From assembly GCA_023436775.1 (NCBI GenBank), contig JAEZHW010000034.1, positions 1 through 29,508 of the forward strand: a DNA stretch of 29,508 bases, given 5' to 3'. The notes below the pieces were generated by a model. It had not been told where the DNA came from and ran no database searches. It saw only the letters and a program-made list of their open reading frames with translations. This DNA comes from Actinomycetes bacterium. Its GTDB lineage: Bacteria > Actinomycetota > Actinomycetes > Actinomycetales > Microbacteriaceae. Every line of letters starts with the position of its first letter. The first letter of the stretch is position 1. This document shows positions 1 through 8,017 of the stretch, piece by piece. The position numbers and the translations under genes are program-made.

Positions 1-681
1 GAGGTCCCGGTCTCAGAAGAGGCCGGGATTTCTGCATTTCTCGGCCTTGCGCTCTCTATCTTCCTGCTCGGCAGTGAAGGCGGTGAGGCCATGAACCGGC
101 TGGCTGCGATCCTGCTCGATGAGGTCGCGCACACGGCGTTGCAGCCGGCGCAGATTCTTCCGAACGAGCGCCGGTCGCCGCAGATGTGGATGATCCTGGA
201 CGAGGCAGCACACCTCGCGATCCCGAAGCTGCACAACATCACGAGCTACTTCTCCGGCAGTGGGATCGTGCTGGTGCCGGTGTTCCGGGACGTCTCGCAG
301 ATCAGCGAGGTCTCTGGGCAGGACGCTTCGCAGGCGATCATCAGCAACTCGTTGATCAAGGTGATTCTGCCTGGCGCCTCGAGCGCGCAGTCGCTGAAGG
401 GCTGGGAGGACTTGATGGGCCGCCATGAGGTCGAGCATGTATCGAACTCCAGCGGGAAGTCGGGGGATTCCAAATCGGTCTCGCGGCAGCGGGAGTCGAG
501 CATGGAGGCCGCGCAGATCGCGGGACTCCCGGACGAGTATGCGACGGTGTTTCACCGCAAGAGCGCGTTCGTGATGCGGTTGACCAGCTACACCGATCAG
601 CCGTGGGCGAAGCAGGTAGCGAGCGATCGTGCGGATCTTGCCGCGACGGTACAGGCCGCGAAACGGCCTGAGATCGATCAC

Positions 682-813
682 GTCGCGGTTCATCCAGTTC
701 CGCAGACACGACTCACTGATCCCAAGATCACGGGCCGTCTGAGCGACGGGGTTGCCCTGCGCAACAAGATCCAGGGCACGACGCCGGAACTCCGGCGGGT
801 GAGCAGCAGGCAT
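682..813 (-). pseudogene. IS3-family transposase OrfA, N-terminal fragment
   Basis: Reading leftwards from ATG 813, the first ~44 codons begin MPAAHPPEFRRRALDLVAQG and contain DLGISESCLRNWMNRD. This is the helix-turn-helix N-terminus typical of actinobacterial IS3-family OrfA proteins, which bind the element's terminal repeats. After about base 682 the frame leaves the family and runs antisense to the coupling-protein remnant, so OrfA has lost roughly its second half and OrfB is absent. A start further upstream at 840 is in frame, but the conserved part begins at 813. The fragment cannot encode an active transposase. Confidence 0.7.
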
Positions 814-873
814 TACACGGACTCCTTCCGAGACGATCATCGCCTCAACTCAGGTGTCCGGGGAAGCGGGTCA
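682..873 (-). mobile_element. Truncated IS3-family element, one end only
   Basis: The orfA fragment is preceded, in its own direction, by a leader that starts TGACCCGCTTCCCCGGACAC (complement of 854-873). It begins with TGA and resembles the terminal inverted repeat plus orfA leader of IS3-family elements. The opposite end, orfB and the second repeat are missing, because the element is cut at about 682 and joined to the coupling-protein gene. No target duplication can be tested with a single end. The terminal base is estimated, not proven. Confidence 0.5.
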
Positions 874-1149
874 GGCTCCGATGTCAAGGTTGGAAGCAGT
901 GTACTCCTCGTTGCCATCTGGGAGCTTCAGTGCCCGGCTGTGGAGAACGAACTTGAGACGAATATTTCCATCACGGCCTTGACTGGCGACAACGCTCAGC
1001 GAGAAGTTACCGTCAGAGTATCTGGTGCTGATGGCTCCGCATTTGGCGACTGGGCTGAAGAAATCTGGATTCGCGCCTGTGCCGGGTCGACTCCGTAATG
1101 AACCCATTAATGAAGTTGGAGTTACTAGGTCACGGATGTCCCGCGTCAA
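871..1149 (-). pseudogene. Hypothetical protein fragment interrupted by the IS end
   Basis: A weak minus-strand frame starts at TTG 1149 (or ATG about 1107) and contains NFSLSVVASQGRDGNIRLKF and KLPDGNEEYTASNLD. Its composition resembles a real beta-rich protein more than the opposite-strand frame does. Its stop codon, TGA at 873-871, is the first three bases of the inferred IS terminus, as expected if insertion cut off a longer protein. I see no recognisable domain and no good ribosome binding site. It may equally be chance coding. Confidence 0.25.
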
Positions 1150-1402
1150 GTAGTTGGCAGGATTTCTTCTCTTTCAAAGGTGGGGATGGTGGGGTCGGCC
1201 AGTCCCAGGTGCACCTCCATCGGCCGGGTATCTGGTCTCTCCGGCGCGCGCCGAGCGAACAACTCCGCACAAATCCCCGAGGCGGCCCAGCCGACCAGAT
1301 CCAATTGACGTTGTATTGCGTCACGACCGGATCGGGGCTGGCTCCGGTTGTGACGGAACCGCGCTCATGCTCTGCTGGCGGGCAACCGTGGCTATCCGCC
1401 CG
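874..1402. other. Gene-poor stretch next to the mobile remnants
   Basis: About 530 bases without a confident gene. Overlapping frames on both strands are short, lack ribosome binding sites and show no family features. The only items of note are the possible interrupted frame at its left side and a hairpin at 1320-1354. It looks like decayed DNA between the mobile remnants and the lipoprotein gene. Confidence 0.5.
1320..1354 (-). terminator. Hairpin downstream of the lipoprotein gene
   Basis: GTCACGACCGGA (1320-1331) pairs with TCCGGTTGTGAC (1343-1354), 11 of 12 pairs, around an 11-base loop. It lies about 50 bases beyond the stop of the minus-strand lipoprotein gene. There is no T-tract, so termination is inferred from position and stem only. 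Confidence 0.4.
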
Positions 1403-2110
1403 CTAACCACCGACCTGCGGATGCGGCAGCGAGTCCAGCCATGCGGTGTATTCAGCGGGCACATTGGGGCACACGTCGCCAGCGCGGCTAATGCGGTCGT
1501 ATTCCTCGGGTGTTGATGGCCGGCTGGCTTCGTTGGCGCCGTGAATGGCGAACCATTGCTGGTCGAGGTATTCCTGAAATGACGGTGGCGGTGCGACCTG
1601 CACGCCTTGCGCTTCGAAGCAGGGGATCTGGGTATGCACGATGTGGTCGTAGAGGTATTTTGAGTGCTCCGGCAGCCACCCTTCATAGGTGAAGGTGCCA
1701 GCGGGGTAGGCGGTGGTGCAGGCGTAGTCGGCGAGTGCGAGGTCGAGTTCCGTACGATCGTCGGGCAGCACCGTCGTCGTTCGGTTGGGGCCGTGCAGGG
1801 TTGAAGGGAAGCCGGCCGCGTTCATGCAGTCAACCAGAAGGCTGTCGTCGTTACTGCTGCCATACAGGACTCGAACGATGTCGACGGATGGCCGGACAGC
1901 ATCGGGCCACCGTTCCTGGATGGACGCCCAGCGGCCCTCGGCCTCTGACTCCAGCAACTGGATGAGTTCCTCGCCGACGACCTGGCGAGGCGTGGGCATG
2001 ATTGGCTGGACTTCACCGTGGACAGCCGCTGTGCATGCAGTGAGCGGCAGGATTGAGAGGGCTACTAGGGGAACCCAAACGACACCGAACTTCAACTTGT
2101 TCGAAATCAC
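1403..2110 (-). CDS. Hypothetical lipoprotein
   Basis: 235 residues from a GTG start preceded by a G-rich ribosome binding site. The N-terminus has a short charged part (K5, K7), a hydrophobic core and the lipobox LTAC with Cys26, so the product should be exported, lipid-modified and anchored on the outer face of the cytoplasmic membrane. The mature part is acidic, with Cys in the contexts VDCMNAAGF, DYACTTAY, IPCFEAQG and GDVCPN, which could form two disulfides. I recognise no enzyme family. It is divergent from the small secreted protein at 2241, with 130 bases between the starts, so the two may share a control region. A surface-exposed or binding role is possible but not shown by sequence. 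Confidence 0.7.
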   Translation of the reverse strand: MISNKLKFGVVWVPLVALSILPLTACTAAVHGEVQPIMPTPRQVVGEELIQLLESEAEGRWASIQERWPDAVRPSVDIVRVLYGSSNDDSLLVDCMNAAGFPSTLHGPNRTTTVLPDDRTELDLALADYACTTAYPAGTFTYEGWLPEHSKYLYDHIVHTQIPCFEAQGVQVAPPPSFQEYLDQQWFAIHGANEASRPSTPEEYDRISRAGDVCPNVPAEYTAWLDSLPHPQVGG

Positions 2111-2240
2111 TGTTCCCCCAGAGTTTCGTACTGTGCGCCACTGGCAACCGATGGCTTGACTCAGGCGCTCATGACTGACAATGTCGACTGCAATGCTAGC
2201 AATCCGTTAGCCTTACTCACATTCATCTGGGGGGGATGAA

Positions 2241-2555
2241 ATGACACTTCGACGAATTCTTGTCGTTGCAATTGCGGCGCTAATGGTATTCGGTGGGCAC
2301 CAGGCGGCTCAAGCTGCCGCGAAGTCTGGCGCCTCCGTGACGTGTGGCTACCACGCATACGCCGTGCGCACAACGCTCAACAGCAACCCAGTGGCCTCTC
2401 ATCGCCACGAACATCTGAAGGGGAACGTTTTGAACAGGTTTACCTACAACGTCCCCGGTATCTACCACTCGAAGCACACGTTTGGCCTGAACTCCATTAA
2501 CGCGTGGACTCTGACGGCGCCGCAAATCACTAGCGGATCCGTAACCTGCTCCTAA
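2241..2555 (+). CDS. Small secreted protein, two cysteines, His-rich
   Basis: 104 residues, preceded by a strong G-run Shine-Dalgarno (GGGGGG, five bases before ATG). Residues 1-26 form a classical signal peptide ending AQA|A. The mature ~78 residues hold two Cys (VTCGY near the N-terminus and VTCS at the C-terminus), probably one disulfide, and six His in the clusters YHAY, SHRHEH and YHSKH. No domain is recognised with certainty. Size, secretion and the nearby adaptor/ATPase/FtsX-like permease recall lactococcin-972-type loci, where a secreted bacteriocin is followed by an ABC module. The mature sequence does not clearly show that family's pattern, so this is only a context-based suggestion. 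It is probably transcribed away from the lipoprotein gene. Confidence 0.65.
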   Translation: MTLRRILVVAIAALMVFGGHQAAQAAAKSGASVTCGYHAYAVRTTLNSNPVASHRHEHLKGNVLNRFTYNVPGIYHSKHTFGLNSINAWTLTAPQITSGSVTCS

Positions 2556-2700
2556 CGGAGAACCTTCCAAGGGGCAGAGTCGACGACCCCATGCGCATGG
2601 ATTAGGCAGAGAAGCGCTTCGTGGCAGGTGACCCTGTATCTATAGCTTCGTTGTTCGTTGGCAATGGCGGCATGGCTTGCGGGAGAGAGGTGATGTACGC

Positions 2701-3852
2701 GTGAGTGGGGACGCGCGGACCGTACGGTTGCGCACGATGCTGCTGGGCGTGCTCGCTGCCATCGTGGTTGCGGCGCTGGCGACGTGGGCGGTGCTGACTG
2801 TGCTGGCGCCGACCCACGAGCCGGCGCAGGCCACCGAGCCGACCTATGCCACCGTCACGGAAGGCGAGATCGGCCAGACGCTGCCGGTCAACGTGATCGC
2901 GCAGTGGCCGGTGCGGGTTGCCGCCCACAACCGGGCGGCCGGGGTCGTGACTGGGGTGCGCCTCGCCGAGATCACTGAGGTGAAGCCGGGCCAGGTCGCG
3001 TACCGGGTTGCGGGGCGGCCCGTCGTGCTCGCCAAGGGCAGCGTGCCCGCCTACCGCGACCTGATGCAGGGCATGCGCGGCACCGACGTGAAGCAGTTGC
3101 AGCAGCTGCTGCGCGCGGTGAAGGTCTATAGCGGCCCGGCGGACGGCGACTTTGGCTACGCCACCACCACGGCAGTGCAGCGCTGGCAAAAGAAATTGGG
3201 CACTGAGCAGGACGGCGTGGTGCGCCTCGGCGATGTCGTCTTCTTGAGCGCGCTGCCCGCCAAGGTCGGCGTCGACCCGAAGATCGTCTACCGGGACGCG
3301 ACCCTCTCCGGCGGCGAGGCCGCGATCCAGACCGTGGGCACTGAGCCCCAGTTCACGGTGCGCCTGCTACAGAACCAGGTCGCCCTGGTCCGGACCGGCC
3401 ACATCGTCCAGTTCCGTTCCGGCGACCAGACCCTGCGCGGCGTCATCGCCCGCATTGACGAGGACCCGGACACCCGCGAACTCACCGCCGTCCTCGCCGG
3501 CATCGACGGTGCCAGCGTGTGCGGCGAGGACTGCGACAGCATCGCGACCGCGGGGGCCAGTTACCTGCCCGGCGAGATCGTCTACGCCGAAACGATGACC
3601 GGAATCCTGGTACCGGTCGCAGCCCTCGTCACCGAACCCGACGGCCGCGTCGTCGTGATCGGCGCGAACGGCGACGCCATCCCGGTGCAGGTGCTGGGAT
3701 CCGCCAATGGGCAGGCAGTCGTCACCGGCGCGCTCGCCGCGGGGGACCGGGTGCAGCTCGGGGTGGCAGCTTCTGGCGCGAATGCGGGCAACGGCGCCAA
3801 CAGCGACAGCTCCGCTGGCAGCGGCGGCGAGCCGCCGGCTGCGGCTCAGTAG
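2701..3852 (+). CDS. Membrane-fusion (HlyD-like) adaptor with peptidoglycan-binding domain
   Basis: GTG 2701 is chosen over the in-frame TTG 2677 because GGGAGAGAGG lies about ten bases before it; this gives 383 residues. Residues ~12-35 form one N-terminal membrane anchor and the rest is outside the cell. Residues ~118-167 (MRGTDVKQLQQLLRAV, then DGDFGYATTTAVQRWQKKLG) are a PG_binding_1 domain. They sit inside an adaptor fold with an HlyD/RND-adaptor-like C-terminal half (VPVAALV, VVVIGANGDAIPVQVL, GLAAGDRVQLG-like ending). The last ~20 residues are Gly/Ala/Ser-rich. Such adaptors link an ABC transporter to the cell wall in actinobacteria. It is followed after two bases by the ATPase and so belongs to a three-gene transporter operon (adaptor, ATPase, permease). 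Substrate unknown. Confidence 0.8.
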   Translation: MSGDARTVRLRTMLLGVLAAIVVAALATWAVLTVLAPTHEPAQATEPTYATVTEGEIGQTLPVNVIAQWPVRVAAHNRAAGVVTGVRLAEITEVKPGQVAYRVAGRPVVLAKGSVPAYRDLMQGMRGTDVKQLQQLLRAVKVYSGPADGDFGYATTTAVQRWQKKLGTEQDGVVRLGDVVFLSALPAKVGVDPKIVYRDATLSGGEAAIQTVGTEPQFTVRLLQNQVALVRTGHIVQFRSGDQTLRGVIARIDEDPDTRELTAVLAGIDGASVCGEDCDSIATAGASYLPGEIVYAETMTGILVPVAALVTEPDGRVVVIGANGDAIPVQVLGSANGQAVVTGALAAGDRVQLGVAASGANAGNGANSDSSAGSGGEPPAAAQ

Positions 3853-3854
3853 CC

Positions 3855-4487
3855 ATGCTCACCGCCCACGACATTCGGTTCGGCTACATCGCCGACCGCC
3901 CCATCCTCGACCACTTCAGCCACGAGTTCCTTCCCGGCGAAGTGGTCGCCTTGACCGGTCCCAGCGGCCGCGGCAAGTCGACGCTGCTGTACATCCTCGG
4001 CCTCATGCTGCGGCCCGACGACGGTGCGGTGCGGCTGGGGGAGCAGCCCGTGTCCGAGCTCGCCGACGGGCCCCGCGCGGCCGTGCGCGCCGACCGCTAC
4101 GGCTTCGTGTTCCAGGACGCCGCGCTGGATGCAACCCGCACCGTCATCGACAATGTGCTGGAGGTGGCGCTGTACCGCGGCCTCGACGGGGACCAGTGGC
4201 GGGACCGCGCGCAGGAACTGCTCGCCGAATTCGGGGTGGACCTGGACCCGTGGCGCAAGCCAGGCCAGGTCTCGGGCGGGCAGGCGCAGCGGATCGCGCT
4301 GGTGCGGGCGCTGATCGGGGACCCAGAATTCATCCTCGCCGACGAGCCGACGGGCAACCTCGACGCCGCCACCTCGGACCTGGTCTTCACCGCGCTTCGG
4401 GCACGTGCGGACGCCGGCGCCACCGTCATCGTCGCCACCCACGACACCACGTTCATGGCGCGCTGCGATCGGCGGGTGGAACTGTGA
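3855..4487 (+). CDS. ABC transporter ATPase, MacB/LolD type
   Basis: 210 residues from ATG 3855, two bases after the adaptor stop. Walker A GPSGRGKST is at 35-43, followed by a Q-loop (FVFQDAALD), the signature VSGGQAQR, Walker B FILADEPTGNLD and the switch His in VATHD. LADEPTGNLD is characteristic of the MacB/LolD/FtsE class that pairs with FtsX-like permeases, including the ATPases of lactococcin-972-type loci. The protein is cytoplasmic and energises the permease at 4484, whose GTG start overlaps its stop (GTGA). All catalytic motifs are intact. At 210 residues it is slightly shorter than the usual 220-230, missing only a little C-terminal sequence. Confidence 0.9.
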   Translation: MLTAHDIRFGYIADRPILDHFSHEFLPGEVVALTGPSGRGKSTLLYILGLMLRPDDGAVRLGEQPVSELADGPRAAVRADRYGFVFQDAALDATRTVIDNVLEVALYRGLDGDQWRDRAQELLAEFGVDLDPWRKPGQVSGGQAQRIALVRALIGDPEFILADEPTGNLDAATSDLVFTALRARADAGATVIVATHDTTFMARCDRRVEL

Positions 4488-5623
4488 CCCGGGTCCCGAT
4501 GCGCCTGATTCTGCGCGAGGCGGTGGCCGCGGCCAAGTCGCAACGCGTCGCCTCGCTGGCAACCATGCTCGTCGTCGCGGCGCTCGCCGGGGCCGTGCTG
4601 CTGACCGCGGGGCGCGTCGCCGGGACCGAGCATCGGGTGCTGAGCACTATCGACTCGGCGGCCAGTCGCACGGTCGTGTTCCGGCTCGAATCCGGTGCCG
4701 GGGTGGATCCGTCGGTCGTGCAGCGACTCGGGACGCTCTCGGACATTGAATGGTTGGCGGCGCTCGGGCCGGCGCAGGACGGTGTGAACGCGGCGCTACC
4801 GGGCGGCAAGCGCGTGCCGATGCGCACCATCTGGTCAACGGACTTGAGCATCTTTGCCCCGGGCGCGGCGGCAGCGAGCCCGGTCGAGAGCGCTCGCGTC
4901 TACCTGTCCGACCAAGCCATCGCCGAGTTCAGTCTGCGCGAGGCCGCCGGGGTGGTGCGGCCGATCAACGGCGAGGCGGTGCCGGTGGCCGGGCGCGCTG
5001 TGGTGCCCGACTTCATGGCACAGTTTGAGCCGCTCGCCCTGATCGTGCCTCGGGACCCGCTCGAGCCAGTGCCCGCCACCGCGCCCGATGGCCGCGGTGC
5101 GCTCAGCATGATTGTGGCCCGCTTCGCGGACCCGTACCGAATCGAGGCGCTGCTGCCGACCGTGATCGAGCTGATCGGGGCGGATTCGCGCGAGAAAGTG
5201 CATGTTGCGCGCAGCGGCAACCTCGCCGAACTGCGGGATGTGCTGTCCGGGCATCTCAGTGCGTCGAACCTGACGATCGTGCTCGGCATTTTCAGCGTGC
5301 TGGTGCTGGTGCAAGCCGGCATCATGTTCGCGCTGGTGCTGCTGCGTCGGCGCGACTTCGGGCGGCGCAGGGCCCTGGGCGCCAGCCAACGCTTGATCGT
5401 GACCATGCTGGTCGTGCAGACGGCCTTCCTGGCGGTGGCGGGTGCGGCAACTGGCGCGTTGATCGCGGCGCTGATTCTGGCAGTGGGGGGTGACCCGCTG
5501 CCTGCGGTCACGTACTTCCTGGCCGTGATCGTGCTCGCCGTCCTGGCCGCGGTCGCCGCCGCCGTCCTGCCCGCGATCGTCGCCGCACGCCGCGAACCCA
5601 TCAGCGAGTTGCGGGTGCCGTAG
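4484..5623 (+). CDS. FtsX/MacB-like ABC permease
   Basis: 379 residues from GTG 4484, which overlaps the ATPase stop by four bases; ATG 4499 is a less likely alternative. TM1 is at ~23-42, then an extracellular domain of about 220 residues, then TM2 ~263-287, TM3 ~303-335 and TM4 ~343-367. This is the four-helix FtsX/MacB plan. The basic stretch RRRDFGRRRALGAS after TM2 is the usual ATPase-coupling region, and the C-terminal AARREPISELR is typical of the family. Such mechanotransmission permeases either extrude substrates from the outer leaflet or drive cell-wall enzymes. The wall-binding adaptor and the upstream small secreted protein point to export or detoxification of a peptide or similar molecule. 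No T-rich terminator follows. Confidence 0.85.
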   Translation: MTRVPMRLILREAVAAAKSQRVASLATMLVVAALAGAVLLTAGRVAGTEHRVLSTIDSAASRTVVFRLESGAGVDPSVVQRLGTLSDIEWLAALGPAQDGVNAALPGGKRVPMRTIWSTDLSIFAPGAAAASPVESARVYLSDQAIAEFSLREAAGVVRPINGEAVPVAGRAVVPDFMAQFEPLALIVPRDPLEPVPATAPDGRGALSMIVARFADPYRIEALLPTVIELIGADSREKVHVARSGNLAELRDVLSGHLSASNLTIVLGIFSVLVLVQAGIMFALVLLRRRDFGRRRALGASQRLIVTMLVVQTAFLAVAGAATGALIAALILAVGGDPLPAVTYFLAVIVLAVLAAVAAAVLPAIVAARREPISELRVP

Positions 5624-5759
5624 CGATACAGCACGGGCTCGTGAACATCATGTTGCAATTTCTTGCCATCCAGGAGTCTCCCTGGCGCTGTTCCTGGCCC
5701 TCCCAGGCTCCCTCCGTAGTGTCGCCCGAACCACAGCCTTCCTGAACGGGTGGGTTGTG

Positions 5760-5777
5760 GTGGACCGCCCGGTCCAC
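5760..5777. promoter_or_regulatory. 18-bp palindrome upstream of the glycan operon
   Basis: GTGGACCG-CC-CGGTCCAC, eight perfect pairs around a two-base centre, 69 bases before the glycosyltransferase start. Position and symmetry suit a repressor operator. A hairpin acting on the preceding permease transcript is the alternative. No regulator gene is adjacent. Confidence 0.45.
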
Positions 5778-5846
5778 TGAGTGGGGAAACGCACCCTACT
5801 CATGCGCGTTCCGGAGCACCACCTCCGGCGTGAGGAAGGGACGACC

Positions 5847-6986
5847 ATGACCAGTTACGGAGTAGTCAGTACCTATCCGCCGACGCGATGCGGACTAGCG
5901 ACCTTCACCGACTCGCTGGTGACCTCGCTGCTGCGCCCCGGCCTCGACCATGCCACCATCGTTCGCGTGGACGACGCGATCCCGGTGGGGGATCCGCCGC
6001 CGAAGGCAGGGATTGAACTCGGACCGTGGCTCCGAGCCGGTGACCCCGCCAGCAGGCAGGCTGCGGCCGAGGCGCTGAACGCCACCGAGACGGTGATCAT
6101 CCAGCACGAGTTCGGAATCTACGGCGGCCCCGACGGTGCCGAAGTGCTGGAGCTGCTGGATCTGATCCATCGCCCGATCATCGCGGTCTTCCACACCGTG
6201 CTCGCCTCGCCGACCGATCATCAGCGCCATATCGTCGAATCAATCGCAGATCGTGCCGACGCCATCGTGGTGATGACCGAGATGGCGGTGCAGCAGCTGC
6301 AGCAGCGCTACCGCGTCGACGCCGACCGCGTCGTCCACATCCCGCACGGCGCTGCGCGACCTGCCGAGGCGGCCGAGTCGCGACACAGTCTGCGTCCGGT
6401 GATTCTCACCTGGGGCCTGATCGGGCCTGGCAAGGGTATTGAGTGGGGGATCGAGGCACTGCAGTACCTGCAGGACCTCCCGCTGGCACCCATCTATCGC
6501 GTGATCGGGCAGACCCACCCCAAGGTGCTGCAAAGCCAAGGGGAGTCGTACCGTGAGTCGCTCCAAGCGCGGGCGGAGGAATTGGGCGTGACCCACTTGC
6601 TCGAACTGGACGGTCGCTACCGGGAGGCGCCGGAGCTCGCCGCCGAGATCGATGCGGCAGACGTGGTGCTGCTGCCGTACGACTCGCGTGAACAGGCCAC
6701 CTCGGGTGTGCTGTCCGAGGCGGTCGCCGAGGGCAAGCCCGTGGTCGCCACCCGTTTTCCACACGCAATCGAACTGCTCTCGGATGGCGGTGGCATCCTG
6801 GTCGAGCAGCAGAACAGCGAGCAGATCGCCGCTGCGCTGCGGGCCGTCCTCACCGACCCAGTGGTGGCGAAGGCCGCCGCCGCCCGAGCCAAGGAACGCG
6901 GTCAGGGCACCAGTTGGACCGAGGTGGGTGAACGGTACCGCGACCTCGCCCACCTGATCGCGCCAGTGCTGGGGGTGCGAGCCTGA
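5847..6986 (+). CDS. GT4-like glycosyltransferase (GT-B fold)
   Basis: ATG 5847 is chosen (379 residues) because GGAAGG lies ~9 bases upstream; an in-frame GTG at 5781 lacks such a site and would read through the palindrome. The N-terminus GVVSTYPPTRCGLATFTDSL is the acceptor-domain loop of GT4 enzymes. IIQHEFGIYGG (84-94) and VIPHGA-type VHIPHGAA (163-170) follow, then the donor domain with LTWGLIGPGKGIEWGIEAL and EQATSGVLSEAVAEGKPVVAT (from ~282), the usual nucleotide-sugar-binding segment. No membrane span is seen, so it should be cytoplasmic. Its stop overlaps the next start (TGATG), giving translational coupling to the glycosidase-like and GH130 genes. Donor and acceptor sugars cannot be read from sequence; mannose chemistry is suggested only by the GH130 neighbour. 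Confidence 0.85.
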   Translation: MTSYGVVSTYPPTRCGLATFTDSLVTSLLRPGLDHATIVRVDDAIPVGDPPPKAGIELGPWLRAGDPASRQAAAEALNATETVIIQHEFGIYGGPDGAEVLELLDLIHRPIIAVFHTVLASPTDHQRHIVESIADRADAIVVMTEMAVQQLQQRYRVDADRVVHIPHGAARPAEAAESRHSLRPVILTWGLIGPGKGIEWGIEALQYLQDLPLAPIYRVIGQTHPKVLQSQGESYRESLQARAEELGVTHLLELDGRYREAPELAAEIDAADVVLLPYDSREQATSGVLSEAVAEGKPVVATRFPHAIELLSDGGGILVEQQNSEQIAAALRAVLTDPVVAKAAAARAKERGQGTSWTEVGERYRDLAHLIAPVLGVRA

Positions 6987-8017
6987 TGCGCCTGCAGACC
7001 CAAGTTGCGCCACTGCCGCTACATCACGTGGCAGCGATGTCGGATGGGCGGGGCCTGTTCGAACACGCCAAGGCTGATCAGCCCCGACTGGAACATGGCT
7101 ATTGCACGGACGACGTGGCGCGCGGCCTGACCGCGATGGTGCGCGAGCCGGAGCAGTCGGACGTGACCCGCCGCCTCGCCGAGGTGTACCTCCGCTTCGT
7201 TGAGGAGGCAGTAGCCCCCGACGGTGCGGTGCACAACCGCATGAACGTCGAGGGTCGCTGGACCGACCGCCCAGACACACGAGACTGGTGGGGGCGAGCG
7301 ATCGCCGGCCTCGGTGCGGTGGTGCGGTTCAGCGACAACGATGCGCTGCGTGTGCGGGCGCTCGCCGCCTTTGAACGCGCCGCCCAGCAGCGGTCCGGCT
7401 TCGTCCGTTCCAGCGCATTCGCCGCAGTCGGCGCCGCGCACGTACTGATGGCGATGCCCGAGCACCGCGCGGCACGGTACCTGGTTTTGGATTGCCTAGA
7501 AGTGCTTCCGCAACAACCGACGCCGGGTTGGGGCTGGATCGAGCCTCGGCTGCGGTACGCGAATGCCACGCTCGCGGAGGCGCTGATCCGCGCCGGCACG
7601 GTCCTGTCACACTCCACCATTCGCGACCGCGGTTTGGCTGCGTTGGAGGCGCTGTGCCTGATTGAGACCGCCCCCGAGGGGTGGCTCTCGCTCACGGGCG
7701 TGGACGGTCGGCGACCTGGCCAGTGGGCCGTGCAGTTTGACCAGCAGCCGATCGAGGCGAATGCGATTGCCGAGGCGGCGCTCGCCGCCTGGTATGTCAC
7801 CGGTGATGACCACTGGGGGCGTGAGGTGGAGCGCGCCTGGGCGTGGTTCCTGGGCAGTAACGACGCCGGGATCGTCATGATCGACCCCGAGGCTGGGGCT
7901 GGCTTCGACGGCCTCAAGCCGGAGGGCCGCAACGAGAACCGGGGTGCCGAATCCACGCTCGCGGCGCTGGCCACGAACCAGTGCATGCGAATTCTGGCAG
8001 AGGGGCTGCGGCGATGA
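6986..8017 (+). CDS. (alpha/alpha)6-barrel glycosidase-like protein
   Basis: 343 residues starting at the ATG that overlaps the glycosyltransferase stop. EHGYCTDDVARGL (36-48), RDWWGRAIAGLG (99-110), GWGWIEPRLRYANATLAEAL (181-200) and FDQQPIEANAIAEAALAAW (251-269) are conserved blocks of proteins usually annotated as glycosidase-related and found beside GT4 and GH130 genes. The repeated helical pattern suggests an (alpha/alpha)6 toroid. Conserved acids in CTDD and PIEAN could be catalytic, but no activity is established from sequence. There is no signal peptide, so it is cytoplasmic like its partners. It overlaps GH130 by four bases (ATGA). It most likely works in the same intracellular oligosaccharide pathway. 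Confidence 0.75.
   Translation: MRLQTQVAPLPLHHVAAMSDGRGLFEHAKADQPRLEHGYCTDDVARGLTAMVREPEQSDVTRRLAEVYLRFVEEAVAPDGAVHNRMNVEGRWTDRPDTRDWWGRAIAGLGAVVRFSDNDALRVRALAAFERAAQQRSGFVRSSAFAAVGAAHVLMAMPEHRAARYLVLDCLEVLPQQPTPGWGWIEPRLRYANATLAEALIRAGTVLSHSTIRDRGLAALEALCLIETAPEGWLSLTGVDGRRPGQWAVQFDQQPIEANAIAEAALAAWYVTGDDHWGREVERAWAWFLGSNDAGIVMIDPEAGAGFDGLKPEGRNENRGAESTLAALATNQCMRILAEGLRR

Larger units (their letters stand above)
1..1098 (+). pseudogene. TraG/VirD4-type conjugative coupling protein, C-terminal remnant fused to IS sequence
   Basis: The frame is open from the first base, so the 5' end lies outside the window; the first ATG is at 91. Seen: a Walker-B-like MWMILDEAAHLA, then the stretch around SGSGIVLVPVFRDVSQ and the SNSLIKVILPG block, and further on the TDQPWAKQVASDRADLA tail. 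These match the C-terminal ATPase half of VirD4/TraG/TraD-type coupling proteins, which feed DNA to a type IV secretion channel at the inner membrane. Resemblance stops near base 680. From there the frame reads antisense through an IS3-type transposase start and then unrelated DNA until a stop at 1096-1098. The protein is therefore a chimera without its N-terminal membrane domain in this window and is probably non-functional. No other transfer genes are present. The family call is fairly firm and the exact junction is approximate. Confidence 0.7.

Noticed and set aside
2241..2555. Firm annotation of the small secreted protein as a lactococcin 972
   Set aside because: Context fits but the mature sequence does not clearly show the family pattern; kept as a hypothesis only.
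3707..4483. Extended FtsX-like permease beginning at 3707
   Set aside because: The upstream part is a shadow of the adaptor and ATPase; the GTG overlapping the ATPase stop gives a normal N-terminal membrane helix.
3519..4487. Extended ABC ATPase reading back to 3519
   Set aside because: The first ~110 residues are out-of-frame translation of the adaptor gene (Arg-rich); ATG 3855 gives a normal ATPase start.
5648..5848. Minus-strand frame with SGTRMSRVRFPT, a pattern often produced by translating a tRNA
   Set aside because: The sequence does not fold into a cloverleaf with proper acceptor, anticodon and T arms, and there is no GTTCGAATC-type T-loop.
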